Positions 21,793-31,703 of a DNA stretch of 64,000 nucleotides are shown piece by piece. How positions within the stretch are numbered: position 1 is the first letter of the stretch; each line of letters starts with the position of its first letter. Source of the DNA: Lotus japonicus (Eukaryota > Streptophyta > Magnoliopsida > Fabales > Fabaceae); NCBI RefSeq assembly GCF_012489685.1, contig NC_080043.1, positions 46,701,127-46,765,126 of the forward strand, read 5' to 3'. The notes under the pieces were generated by a model. The model was not told the origin of the DNA. It was given only the letters and a program-made list of their open reading frames with translations, and did no database searches. The position numbers and the translations under genes are program-made.

Positions 21793-21992
21793 TTTTAGGA
21801 TCTCTTCGTTTTTCTCTTTCTTTAACGTTGTTTTATTTTTGTTAAACTCTGTTTCTTTTTATTTACTTATTCTACTTTGTTCGTTTGTGATTATCTATGC
21901 ATATATATATTTATTTGTGTCACATATGTTTGCAAAACTCCTTTTTATTCATAATATCTTTATGTTTACATCATACATTCTTTCCCTAAAGT
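21793..21992 (+). other. spacer between convergent ORFs in CA
   Basis: About 200 bp of AT-rich DNA separates the stop of the accessory frame (plus) from the stop of the antisense ORF (minus). It contains a TATATATA run and ATAAT/AATAAA-like words on both strands, compatible with 3' end formation for the two converging transcripts. Confidence 0.45.
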
Positions 21993-22385
21993 CTAGAATG
22001 GAGGATCCCTCCTCATTCTTTTGCACTCCTGGCGCTGCTCTGACCTATCCTTCTCCAGACGCTCCAGTGCATGCTGGATGTTGTTGAGCCTGTCCTTTAG
22101 CTCATCCCTCTCCAGAATCTCTTCTGCGGTCTTGAGCTTCTCTTCCAAACTCTCTTTTTCTTCCAGCAGCTTGAGTTCAAGCCGGCTGAGTTCTTGCACC
22201 TCCTCAACAAAGGCAAGAAATTCCCTCAGGTCTCTCTTCACCTCTGGACGCAGGTCCTCTTCCAGCAGTGTCCGTGTCAGCTCCGCGATGGTCGTTGTAC
22301 CCTCTGGATGCCTGATGTTCAGGAACAAGTCCTCCTCAAAGGCCTTCTTCCTCAGATCTTCTAGTGCTACGATGTATGATGCCAT
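21993..22385 (-). CDS. antisense coiled-coil ORF of Sirevirus CA (130 aa)
   Basis: This small protein is encoded on the strand opposite to gag-pol, between the accessory ORF and the 3' LTR. The start ATG at 22385 is in near-ideal plant context (AAGAAAATGGC), and a TATATAAAG box lies about 53 nt upstream (22437-22445). Residues 1-50 (MASYIVALEDLRKKAFEEDL, then a NIRHPEG segment) look globular. Residues about 50-125 are rich in Glu, Leu, Lys and Arg with heptad-like spacing, so a coiled coil is likely, ending in a basic MRRDPPF tail. There is no signal peptide or membrane segment. The older copy in C1 (9513-9905) is colinear with largely synonymous changes in its first two thirds. Antisense ORFs between pol and the 3' LTR are known in some plant LTR elements; I do not recognise this family or its function. 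Confidence 0.72.
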   Translation of the reverse strand: MASYIVALEDLRKKAFEEDLFLNIRHPEGTTTIAELTRTLLEEDLRPEVKRDLREFLAFVEEVQELSRLELKLLEEKESLEEKLKTAEEILERDELKDRLNNIQHALERLEKDRSEQRQECKRMRRDPPF

Positions 22386-22436
22386 TTTCTTTACTGAAAA
22401 TTGTTCGAGGTGTGAAGCTTACCTTTCTCTCCAAAG

Positions 22437-22445
22437 CTTTATATA
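22437..22445 (-). promoter_or_regulatory. TATA box for the antisense ORF in CA
   Basis: TATATAAAG on the minus strand in the context GAAGCCTATATAAAGC, kept in C1 at equal spacing. A start about 30 nt downstream would leave a short 5' UTR before ATG 22385. Confidence 0.6.
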
Positions 22446-23161
22446 GGCTTCACTTTCTCTCTGAAAGTTAATGCTCCTACGGTTTCTCGAGGTTAAGTTC
22501 TTGGTAACTGGCCCTTCTCTTTACTCACTTGACCGGTGGTAAACGCTCTTCTCTTGCATTAACTCTTCTATTTATTTCGCCTAACTCTGATTCTTGCATC
22601 GTTTTCATTCCCTTTAAACTTAGACCTTCTCTAAGGAGTACCTTGTACTTCAAGCTAACTTTTTCACACCCCAAGCTTTTTGCTTATGCCAAAAAGGGGG
22701 AGTAAACCCAGTTTTTGATGTGTAAGATGTGTTAGTGTGATTTATTTTTTCTTTTGGAGAATTTAAGAGTTCCACCTTCATGACCATAGATGTGTCACTG
22801 GGCAAATACAAGGAATACATTTCACTTCTTCTGAAGTGATTCTAAGTTGACTCTGATACCCAAGACTCTGATACCTTGTCCGTGACTCTGATTACTTATG
22901 CGCTCTGATTACTCGTTCTTCATCTATGTCATAAGTTTTTTTTCTCTGAACTCTTATATCATTTAGCTCAGAATCTAGACTTTACTAACGTTTTCATCAA
23001 GTATTAGATTCAGGGGGAGCTAAGCTCAGAATGAGCAAAATAAACTATTCACATCAGGATAAGTATTATTCTATATCTCTAAACTCTGAGTGAATTCAGT
23101 TTAATGTTTAAGAATTGTTCATCAAAAATCTTAGTTTTGTCATCATCAAAAAGGGGGAGAT
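22446..23161 (+). other. 3' non-coding region of CA with repeated polypurine tracts
   Basis: Purine tracts AAAAAGGGGGAG at 22691-22702, CAGGGGGAG at 23011-23019 and AAAAAGGGGGAGA at 23148-23160. The last abuts the 3' LTR (23162) and should prime plus-strand DNA. A fourth tract, present in C1, is reduced to AAGGAG here (about 22635). The rest is rich in CTCTGA words and has no ORF I would call. Confidence 0.75.
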
Positions 23162-24378
23162 TGTAAGATCAAAGTTTTGATCTAGTAGTACAACTCTATG
23201 TTTTGATGATTACAAGTTAACCTTTTGATATGAACAATTGTGGTACTCTAACGTGTTTTTCTGAGTGTGCTATTTACAGGCTCTGACCCTCAACTCAATC
23301 TCACACAAATCAGAAGCACTGTGTATAAAGAGCAACCCAAGCAACGCTTTCGCATTCACCATGTTCAGTATGAACAGTGGAAAAGCTTCAGAAGTTCTGA
23401 AGTTATACAAACTCTGATGTGGACTCAGTCACTAGATGTTCTGAAGATCCAGAAAGTCTGATAACCAAGAAACACTGAAGGCTCAGATGTTCTGATGGTG
23501 TAGAAGACTCTGAAGATCCAGAAGCTGATTAGTGAAGTTCTGATGTCCAGAAGCAAGATACTCTGAAGACCATGTTCTTGCCTCTGAGTTCAGAATCAGA
23601 AGAAACAATGGTCAGAGGATCTGGGCTTTCCCTCTGACTCTGATCAACCGGCTTCACAAGTTCCAATATGAAGCATTCCCCTGATTCAGAAGTCTCCTAG
23701 GTTTAAAGGTCGCGTCGCTATCCAAGTACAAAAGCAACTGTACCTGCCTGACGACCTACCTAAACAGTCTCAGACACAGCAGAAGCTGGATTTTCCAGAA
23801 CTGCCCTCCAACGGTAGCATTTCCCATGCAACGCTCAACCCTAATCTTGGAGTATATAAAGAGGCTGAAGACTGAAAGAAACGGCTAGAAGCATTCATAT
23901 ACGCGCAAGACAATCTTAAATTCTTCTAATTTTTCTTTCATCTGAAATTCATTGAGTTTACTATTAGCTTTTTAGAAGCAAATCTCTTGTAAACAATTCT
24001 TTGATAAACAGTTTGTTTAGTTCCTTTAGGAGATCAAGGCTGATCGGATCCTAGAGAAGACTAAGAGAGTGAATCTTAGTGTGAGCTAAGTCAGTGTAAT
24101 TGTTAGTCACTTGTAGGTTTCAAGTGCAGTTGTAACTCTTACCTGATTAGTGGATTGCCTTCATTCTAAGAAGGAAGAAATCACCTTAACGGGTGGACTG
24201 GAGTAGCTTGAGTGATTTATCAAGTGAACCAGGATAAAATCCTTGTGTGCTTTTCTATCTCTTATCTTTAGCACTTAAGTTCTCGAAAGATTTGTCAAAA
24301 TCTTTAAGGTGGAAATTTTATACTGAAAACGTTATTCAAACCCCCCCCCCCCCCTTTCTACCGTTTTTCATACCTTCA
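23162..24378 (+). repeat. 3' LTR of Sirevirus CA
   Basis: 1217 bp, nearly identical to the 5' LTR. The main differences are a longer poly-C tract near 24341-24354 and a few single-base changes. It is followed directly by the AAGGT target duplication (24379-24383). Confidence 0.95.
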
Positions 24379-25543
24379 AAGGTTACACGAAGCATTATAA
24401 ACTCCGAAGTACGATAACCTAACGCGATAAGATGAGTTTTCGAAAAAGAGAAATTTTCCTCCCCCATAGAGGTGCTCTCGACCGTGCACTAATTTTAAGT
24501 GTATTGCGCTTTTTCTTCGATCAAACTTGATTCCTAGGTTATCACTAGTCGTAACTAAGGCGAATTAAAGCTCGGAAAAATTATCGGATCGAAAAATGAC
24601 GCAAGGGTATTTTGGTCAGTGTTTTTTAGCTCGAAAATTCAAAATTGGAATTTCGAAAAAACAAATCGGATGGGGGACGTCATCAATGGCGTTTATGATA
24701 ACTAATCCTACTGGCACTAAGCTCAGTCGAGAGTTTTAAGTCGAAAGGGCGAAACTTTAGCCGAAAATGGGTATTTTGAGCAGAATCGAAGCTCGGCGAC
24801 GATTCAGCGAAATGTAATCCACTAGAAGTACTCTTGGGTTAGTAGGGAATATGTTTAGACACTAAAATCAAGTTTTTTGGACAGTTTTACAAAAAGCTCG
24901 AAACTTTGGAGCACCGAAAAACATAGAGAAAAACGATAGAATTGACGATTAGAAGTAAGGAATAGCATCTATACCTCGAGGTTTACGCATAGCAACTGTC
25001 AGTGCGACGATCAGACAAGAAATGGCGAAAATCTGTTCCTCCCTTTCTCTCCTCCAAGCTCGCGGCCAACCAGTGGTGAATGGGGCTTGAACTTTTTATT
25101 TTCAAGCTATTTATAGAAGATGGAAAACGCAGGAAAATGAAAATTTCGCGATTCCGATTTTTCCTGTCTATTCCTCTGTGAATTCTAAAATAGGTTATGG
25201 CGATAGAATCCCAGAACTCGAAACAGGTTTCTTGGAATTAAGGCAAACGATCCAAAGTCGGTGTAAATCGATTTTACCCGAAAAACTACTTTTTACAGTT
25301 AATGTCGGATGAGAAAACTTCCTTCTGAAGAAAGATTAGAAACTTCGAAAGAAATCGGTTCACACGTGTGGAATCTTCGTTTGAAGGTCCGAATCGAAAA
25401 ATTCTTCATCGATAGTTTATTTCAAGGTTCTTGAGCTATCAAAGATTTTGGTTTCGGCAAACTTTTGAGAATTGGAATTGGAATTGGAATCGTGAATAGG
25501 AATTTTATCAATTTATTCTAAGCTTAAAAACTTGGGTCTCACA
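24379..25543 (-). repeat. gypsy LTR GX, right piece (5' end of GX)
   Basis: This continues GX after the CA insertion (GGTTACACGAAG is seen uninterrupted in the GY LTRs) and ends at TGTGAGACCC when read on the minus strand. It holds a TATA-like CTATAAATAG (plus coordinates 25107-25116) and, about 135 nt downstream on the minus strand, a donor-like CTCGAG|GTATAG at 24969-24980. The body of GX lies off the left edge, so neither its other LTR nor its duplication can be checked. Confidence 0.85.
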
Positions 25544-25749
25544 ATGGGAAAGCCCTTGGTCGCCTATCGCACTCATGCTTTGAGGCTTTGTGATTGCTCT
25601 CTTCTTGGTTCAGATTCAGTCAGTGGTTCTCATGCGTCTGTGGAAGGTTGTAATATCATTGCGAGGGTGGAGGATTCCTTTGGGGCGGATAGTGATGGCT
25701 TTGCAGATGATCCTGTTCTTGATTTTACCCTCCGAGGCCTCGCCCTGGT
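25544..25749 (+). pseudogene. LINE ORF1-like coding fragment, left half (copy A)
   Basis: About 205 bp of coding-looking, less AT-rich sequence lies between GX and GY, starting MGKPLVAYRTHAL and reaching the segment FTPPRPRPG. When the CTGGT duplication is collapsed it joins in frame to 57227 onward (GRPKRAKQAKSG, AT-hook-like RPRGRPRN). That right half ends in a segment (KAWFLAKYAG, FPGSDED) that recurs in the LINE at 58737-58857. So this is probably part of a non-LTR retrotransposon's first ORF. This copy has an extra T near 25590 compared with the B copy. The gene's start is hidden behind GX. Confidence 0.55.
25745..25749. repeat. CTGGT target-site duplication, left copy (A)
   Basis: These five bases precede the GY LTR start (25750). 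The same CTGGT precedes the LTR at 40876 and follows the last GY LTR at 57222-57226. Confidence 0.85.
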
Positions 25750-27444
25750 TGTAACACCCCGATTTCAGTGGCGTCACTTTAGTAAACAAAAATAAACTTA
25801 ATGCGGAAAAACGTAAATATTTTTTTTTGATACAACTAAGACTGAAATAAATAAAACCCAAATGCGAAAGGTAACAGAACTAATACACAATACATATAAC
25901 ATTCCCCGCTGTAAGCAGCGACCTCGTCACGAGTAACCTCCAGTGACGGAAAGTAGAAAAGTGTAACGCCCGTAGGCAAAATGTACAATCCCCAAAATGA
26001 TAGGTCAAGTGTCAGCAACACAAGCCCTCCAAAAATAAGAATAAGTCAGAGCTATGACACTAACACCCAACCTTAATAGACTCTAATCACCCATCCCCCA
26101 TACTTCCATCATCGACTCCCATCTGGTCATGCATGAAGTCCGGGTCCACGTCGAAGGCTCAATAGTAGTCATTTCGCTCCAGGTCTTCTTCCCGAACGAC
26201 GAGGAATCACGGAAGAATCCACCAACGACATCTGACAAAAAGGGCATACATAGCCCCCCAAACACAGGTAGCACGTGCAAGGGTCAACTTACGGAATATA
26301 GGATAGAGAATACAAGACAACAGGTAAAGTATAAGGGTATAGATATATATGTTATATATATACATATAAGTTCTGCATTGTCTACCCTAAGGTTTAAACA
26401 TAGCATGTTATCAACACTCTAGTACAATTCCATCATCAAAGCACATAACGATATCTATCAACATCTACTCATCAAAACACATAACGATATCTATCAACAT
26501 CTACTCATCAAAACACATAACGATGTTTATCAACATCAACTCATCAAAAAAACATAACGATACAATTAGAGTGCATGATATGTCAATGCAACGTCACTCT
26601 CGACGGTTCCAGAAAGAATAGGCTGGGTACGTTTGAGTCGGTCCTAACACTGGCATTGTGTCGACCATAACCCCGAGTGTCACTTACAACCTTGACATAG
26701 CCGGATCAGTCCTAACCCTGCGGGTCGACTTTTCCCTCCGCTATGCCCGACAATCAACAGGTCGATCCTAACCTCACGGTCGATCATATCCCCCGTCGAT
26801 GTCCGAATTACCGGAAGGTATAAACTGTACCCGAAGTTATAAACTGTACTCGAAGGCATTAACGGTACCCGAAGGTATAAACTGTACCCGAAGTATAAAC
26901 TGTACCCGAAGGCATAAACTGTACCCGAAGGTATAAACGGTACCCGAAGGTATAAACTGTACCCGTATAAACTGTACCCGAATAAACTGTACCCGAAGGC
27001 ATAAACTGTACCGAAGGCATAAACGGTACCCGAAGTATAAACTGTACCGAAGGTAAACTGTACCCGAGGCATAAACGGTACCGAAGGTAAACTGTACCCG
27101 AAGGTATAAACTGTACCCGAAGGCATAAACGGTACCCGAAGGTATAAACTGTATCTCATGATGATCTCCAAATCATCCGACTCATCTCTATCGATGGTCA
27201 ACACTGCTCAACGAGCAAAGAGCATCAACATGCTCGGAAACTACCCGTTTCCCGGCTTATCTCTCAGATAGCCCAACAACACAACTGCTCCCAGAGCACA
27301 AGAGTATCAACATACTCAAAACCTCTCAATATCTCAACACTTGGATCCGACGACACTTCTCGTTTTCCAAAACTAAGATTCGACTCCTAAGCTTCCTTCG
27401 AGATTATTATCATTACTTAAAGAATTTAGAGGTTGTTTAAGGTC
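25750..27444 (-). repeat. GY LTR, truncated by the assembly gap (copy A)
   Basis: Same sequence as 40876-42569 apart from scattered single-base indels. It includes the 36-bp repeats (about 26438-26565) and the 19-bp minisatellite (about 26812-27153). In this copy the minisatellite units are irregular, with missing bases. It stops at the N run. Confidence 0.9.
26812..27153. repeat. 19-bp minisatellite in GY LTR (copy A)
   Basis: Tandem 19-bp units, CCCGAAGGTATAAACTGTA and the variant CCCGAAGGCATAAACGGTA. Many units here lack one or more bases (for example CCGAATAAACTG), unlike the regular arrays at 41935, 48247 and 54444. That fits lower base accuracy near the contig end. Confidence 0.85.
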
Positions 27445-27544
27445 NNNNNNNNNNNNNNNNNNNNNNNNNNNNNNNNNNNNNNNNNNNNNNNNNNNNNNNN
27501 NNNNNNNNNNNNNNNNNNNNNNNNNNNNNNNNNNNNNNNNNNNN
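27445..27544. other. assembly gap (100 N)
   Basis: Exactly 100 N, the conventional placeholder for a gap of unknown size. It separates two copies of the same 15-kb sequence. Confidence 0.99.
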
Positions 27545-28720
27545 GATCTAGTAGTACAACTCTATGTTTTGATGATTACAAGTTAACCTTTTGATATGAA
27601 CAATTGTGGTACTCTAACGTGTTTTTCTGAGTGTGCTATTTACAGGCTCTGACCTCAACTCAATCTCACACAAATCAGAAGCACTGTGTATAAAGAGCAA
27701 CCCAAGCAACGCTTTCGCATTCACCATGTTCAGTATGAACAGTGGAAAAGCTTCAGAAGTTCTGAAGTTATACAAACTCTGATGTGGACTCAGTCACTAG
27801 AAGTTCTGAAGATCCAGAAAGTCTGATAACCAAGAAACACTGAAGGCTCAGATGTTCTGATGGTGTAGAAGACTCTGAAGATCCAGAAGCTGATTAGTGA
27901 AAGTTCTGATGTCCAGAAGCAAGATACTCTGAAGACCATGTTCTTCCCTCTGAGTTCAGAATCAGAAGAAACAATGGTCAGAGGATCTGGGCTTTCCCTC
28001 TGACTCTGATCAACCGGCTTCACAAGTTCCAATATGAAGCATTCCCCTGATCAGAAGTCTCCTAGGTTTAAAGTCGGTCGCTATCCAAGTACAAAAGCAA
28101 CTGTACCTTCTGACACCTACCTAACAGTCTCAACACAGCAGAAGCTGGATTTTCCAGAACTGCCCTCCAACGGTAGCATTTCCCATGCAACGCTCAACCC
28201 CTAATCCTTGGAGTATATAAAGAGCTGAAGACTGAAAGAAACGGCTAGAAGCATTCACATACGCGAAGACAATCTTAAATTCTTCTAAGTTTCTTTCATC
28301 TGAAATTCATTGATTTTACTATTAGCTTTTTAGAAGCAATTCTTGTAAACAATTCTTTGATAAACAGTTTGTTTAGTTCCTTAGGAGATCAAGGCTGATC
28401 GGATCCTAGAGAAGACTAAGAGAGTGAATCTTAGTGTAGCTAAGTCAGTGTAATTGTTAGTCACTTGTAGGTTTCAAGTGCAGTTGTAACTCTTACCTGA
28501 TTAGTGGATTGCCTTCATTCTAAGAAGGAAGAAATCACCTTAACGGTGGACTGGAGTAGCTTGGTGATTATCAAGTGAACCAGGATAAAATCCTTGTGTG
28601 CTTTTCTATCTCTTATCTTTACACTTAAGTTCTCGAAAGATTTGTCAAAATCTTAAGGTGGAAGTTTTATACTGAAACGTTATTCAAACCCCCCCCTTTC
28701 TACCGTTTTTCATACCTTCA
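27545..28720 (+). repeat. 5' LTR of CB (start missing)
   Basis: Matches 12387-13580 with numerous single-base losses (for example in the TTAAAGTCGGTCGC region, where CA has AAAGGTCGCGTCGC). The TATA box is at 28214-28221. Confidence 0.92.
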
Positions 28721-28722
28721 AT

Positions 28723-28734
28723 TGGTATCAGAGC
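28723..28734 (+). other. primer-binding site of CB
   Basis: TGGTATCAGAGC two bases after the LTR end, same as at 13583. Confidence 0.93.
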
Positions 28735-28791
28735 GCAAGTTCTGATTACCACACCTAACAGTGTCAGTGATCCGGGCCGGTGTGAAAAACA

Positions 28792-29706
28792 ATGGCTGCC
28801 ACCACCAGTGAAACTCAAAGAGATGGTTACAATGCAAAGCCTCCTATGTTCGACGGTCAAGGTTCGAATATTGGAAAGATAGACTGGAAATTTCTTTCTG
28901 GGTTTCGATGCAGATCTCTGGGATATTATTGTGGATGGCTAGAGCGTCCAGTTGATGCAGATGGCAAGAAGATCCCAAGTCAGAGATGACTGCAGATCAA
29001 AAGAAGTTGTACTCACAACATCACAAAGCAAGAGCAATTCTTCTAAGTGCTATTTCCTATGAAGAGTACCAGAAGATTACAGATCGTGAGTTTGCGAAAG
29101 GCATTTTCGAATCTCTGAAGATGTCTCATGAAGGAAACAAGAAAGTCAAAGAATCAAAGGCATTGTCTTTGATCCAAAAGTATGAATCCTTCATCATGGA
29201 GCCAAATGAGTCCATTGAAGAAATGTTCTCCAGATTTCAGTTGCTGTGTAGCTGGCATACGACCTCTCAACAAGAGCTACACAACAAAAGATCATGTCAT
29301 AAGGGTCATCAGGTGTCTTCCTGAAAGTTGGATGCCCTTAGTGACTTCAATAGAGCTCACGAGAGACGTTGAGAATATGAGTTTAGAAGAACTCATCAGC
29401 ATTTTGAAATGCCATGAGCTGAAACGCTCAGAGATGCAAGATCTGAGGAAAAAGTCCATAGCCTTGAAATCCAAATCTGAAAAGGCTAAGGTTGAGAAGT
29501 CAAAAGCTCTTCAAGCTGAAGAAGAGGAATCTGAAGAAGCGTCAGAAGATTCTGATGAAGATGAGCTGACTCTGATCTCTAAAAGACTCAACCGAATCTG
29601 GAAGCACAGGCAGAGCAAGTACAAAGGCTCTGGAAAGGCGAGAGGAAAGTCACATGCTTTGAGTGCAAAGAATCAGGGCATTACAAAAGTGACTGTCCAA
29701 GATTGA
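28792..29706 (+). pseudogene. gag of CB, with extra 1-nt indels
   Basis: Same gene as 13653-14570 but broken into three frames (28792-28989, 28986-29324, 29182-29706). Single-base losses occur near 28860, 28890, 28940 and 28979, and there is an insertion near 29246. Because CA reads through these points, they are likely base-call errors near the contig start, not mutations of the element. Confidence 0.85.
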
Positions 29707-30479
29707 AGAAGGACAAGAAGCCAAAGAAGCACTTCAAGACGAAGAAGAGTCTGATGGTGACATTTGATGAATCAGAGTCAGAGGATGTTGACTCTGATGG
29801 TGAAGTCCAAGGACTCATGGCTATTGTCAAAGACAAGGAAGCAGAGTCAAAGAGAGTTGTTGACTCTGACTCAGAATCAGAAGGAAATCCTAACTCAGAC
29901 GATGAAAATGAGGTATTCGCTTCTTTCTCTACCTCTGAACTGAAACATGCATTGTCTGATATTATGGATAAGTATAACTCCTTATTGTCTAAGCATAAGA
30001 AGCTGAAAAAGAACTTATCTGCTGTTTCCAAGACTCCTTCTGAACATGAGAAAATTATTTCTGATTTGAAAAATGATAATCATGCCTTGATCAATTCTAA
30101 CTCAGTGCTTGAGAACCAGATTGCTAAGTTAGAAGAAATTGTTGCCTGTGATGCCTCTGATTGTAGAAATGAATCTAAGTATGAAAAGTCTTTTCAAAGA
30201 TTCCTAGCTAAAAGCGTGGATAGAAGCTTAATGGCTTCAATGATCTATGGCGTAAGCAGAAATGGAATGCATGGCATTGGCTATTCTAAACCAATTAGAA
30301 ATGAGCCCTCTGTGTCTAAAGCTAAATCCTTGTATGAATGCTTTGTTCCCTCTGGTACCATATTGCCTGATCCTGTACCTGCTAAAGTTGCTAAACACCC
30401 TCTTAAAAAGGGATCTTTCTCTATGACTAAATATCATGCAAATATTCCTTTAAAATATCATGTTGAGCACCCAAGGTGA
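29703..30479 (+). CDS. gag C-terminal/linker region of CB
   Basis: Identical protein to 14567-15343 (258 aa; acidic block plus coiled-coil-like segment); see that entry. Confidence 0.75.
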   Translation: MKKDKKPKKHFKTKKSLMVTFDESESEDVDSDGEVQGLMAIVKDKEAESKRVVDSDSESEGNPNSDDENEVFASFSTSELKHALSDIMDKYNSLLSKHKKLKKNLSAVSKTPSEHEKIISDLKNDNHALINSNSVLENQIAKLEEIVACDASDCRNESKYEKSFQRFLAKSVDRSLMASMIYGVSRNGMHGIGYSKPIRNEPSVSKAKSLYECFVPSGTILPDPVPAKVAKHPLKKGSFSMTKYHANIPLKYHVEHPR

Positions 30480-30545
30480 TCAGAACCTCTGAGGTAACTA
30501 ACAAAAGAGGACCCAGAAAGTGGGTACCTAAGGACAAGATTATCT

Positions 30546-31703
30546 ATGTTGCAGATATCCTTGATAGCTCCACTGAAACACCAATCATGGTATCTGGACA
30601 GTGGATGCTCGCGTCACATGACGGGAGAAAGGCGTATGTTCCGAGAGCTGAAACTTAAGCCTGGAGGCGAAGTTGGCTTTGGAGGAAATGAAAAGGGTAA
30701 AATTGTTGGTACTGGTACTATTTGTGTAGATAGTAGTCCATGCATTGATAATGTGTTATTGGTAGACGGCTTAACACATAACTTATTGTCTATAAGTCAA
30801 TTAGCTGACAAGGGTTATGATGTTATATTCAATCAAAAGTCCTGCCGGGCTGTAAGTCAAATCGATGGCTCTGTTCTGTTTAACAGCAAGAGGAAGAACA
30901 ACATTTATAAGATCAGATTATCTGAGTTGGAGGCTCAGAATGTGAAGTGCCTTCTGTCTGTTAATGAAGAGCAGTGGGTATGGCATAGACGGTTAGGGCA
31001 TGCCAGTATGAGAAAGATTTCTCAGCTGAGCAAGCTAAACCTTGTCAGGGGCTTACCCAATCTGAAGTTCGCTTCAGACGCTCTTTGTGAAGCATGTCAG
31101 AAAGGCAAATTCACAAAAGTCCCTTTCAAGGCAAAGAATGTTGTCTCAACCTCAAGGCCGTTAGAACTTCTGCATATCGACCTTTTTGGACCAGTGAAAA
31201 CTGAGTCTATAGGTGGCAAGAGATATGGGATGGTTATCGTTGATGACTATAGCCGCTGGACATGGGTAAAGTTTCTAACCCGCAAGGATGAGTCTCATGC
31301 TGTGTTCTCTACCTTCATTGCTCAAGTGCAAAACGAGAAGGCTTGTAGGATTGTGCGTGTCAGAAGCGACCATGGTGGAGAGTTTGAGAATGACAAGTTT
31401 GAGAGTCTGTTTGATTCCTATGGAATTGCACATGATTTCTCTTGTCCCAGAACTCCTCAACAAAACGGTGTTGTTGTGAGGAAGAACAGAACTCTTCAGG
31501 AGATGGCTAGAACCATGCTCCAAGAAACTGGCATGGCTAAGCACTTTTGGGCAGAGGCAGTAAATACAGCATGTTACATTCAGAACAGAATCTCTGTGAG
31601 ACCAATTCTGAATAAGACTCCTTATGAATTGTGGAAGAACATAAAACCCAACATTTCTTATTTTCATCCTTTTTGGCTGTGTTTGTTATGTTCTCAATAC
31701 TAA
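30546..31703 (+). pseudogene. protease-integrase of CB, catalytic Glu lost
   Basis: Same protein as 15410-16567, including Val in place of the catalytic Glu (GTG at 31476-31478) and the same T-run frameshift before the stop at 31703. Sharing a rare lethal lesion argues that CA and CB are one element. Confidence 0.9.

Larger units (their letters stand above)
12370..24378 (+). mobile_element. Ty1/copia Sirevirus CA (12.0 kb), near-complete
   Basis: Two LTRs (12370-13580 and 23162-24378) start TGTAAGATC and end CATACCTTCA, and they flank a primer site, gag, protease, integrase, RT-RNaseH (copia order), a long accessory frame, an antisense ORF and a polypurine tract. The 5-bp duplication AAGGT at 12365-12369 and 24379-24383 shows a clean insertion into GX. 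The LTRs are nearly identical, differing mainly in poly-C length and a few bases, so the insertion is young. It is nevertheless not autonomous as read: gag and pol carry frameshifts and the integrase has lost its catalytic Glu. Elements with this gag and extra downstream ORFs belong to the SIRE/Maximus lineage. Confidence 0.94.

Noticed and set aside
21993..22446. Plus-strand Ser-rich ORF at 22021-22446 (and 37157-37582)
   Set aside because: It is the mirror of the antisense coiled-coil ORF: Leu/Glu/Lys codons reverse to Ser-rich sequence. The minus strand has the TATA box, start context and synonymous pattern.
26438..26565. CRISPR-like repeat array (36-bp period)
   Set aside because: The repeats are contiguous with no unique spacers and lie in a plant LTR; this is a short tandem repeat.
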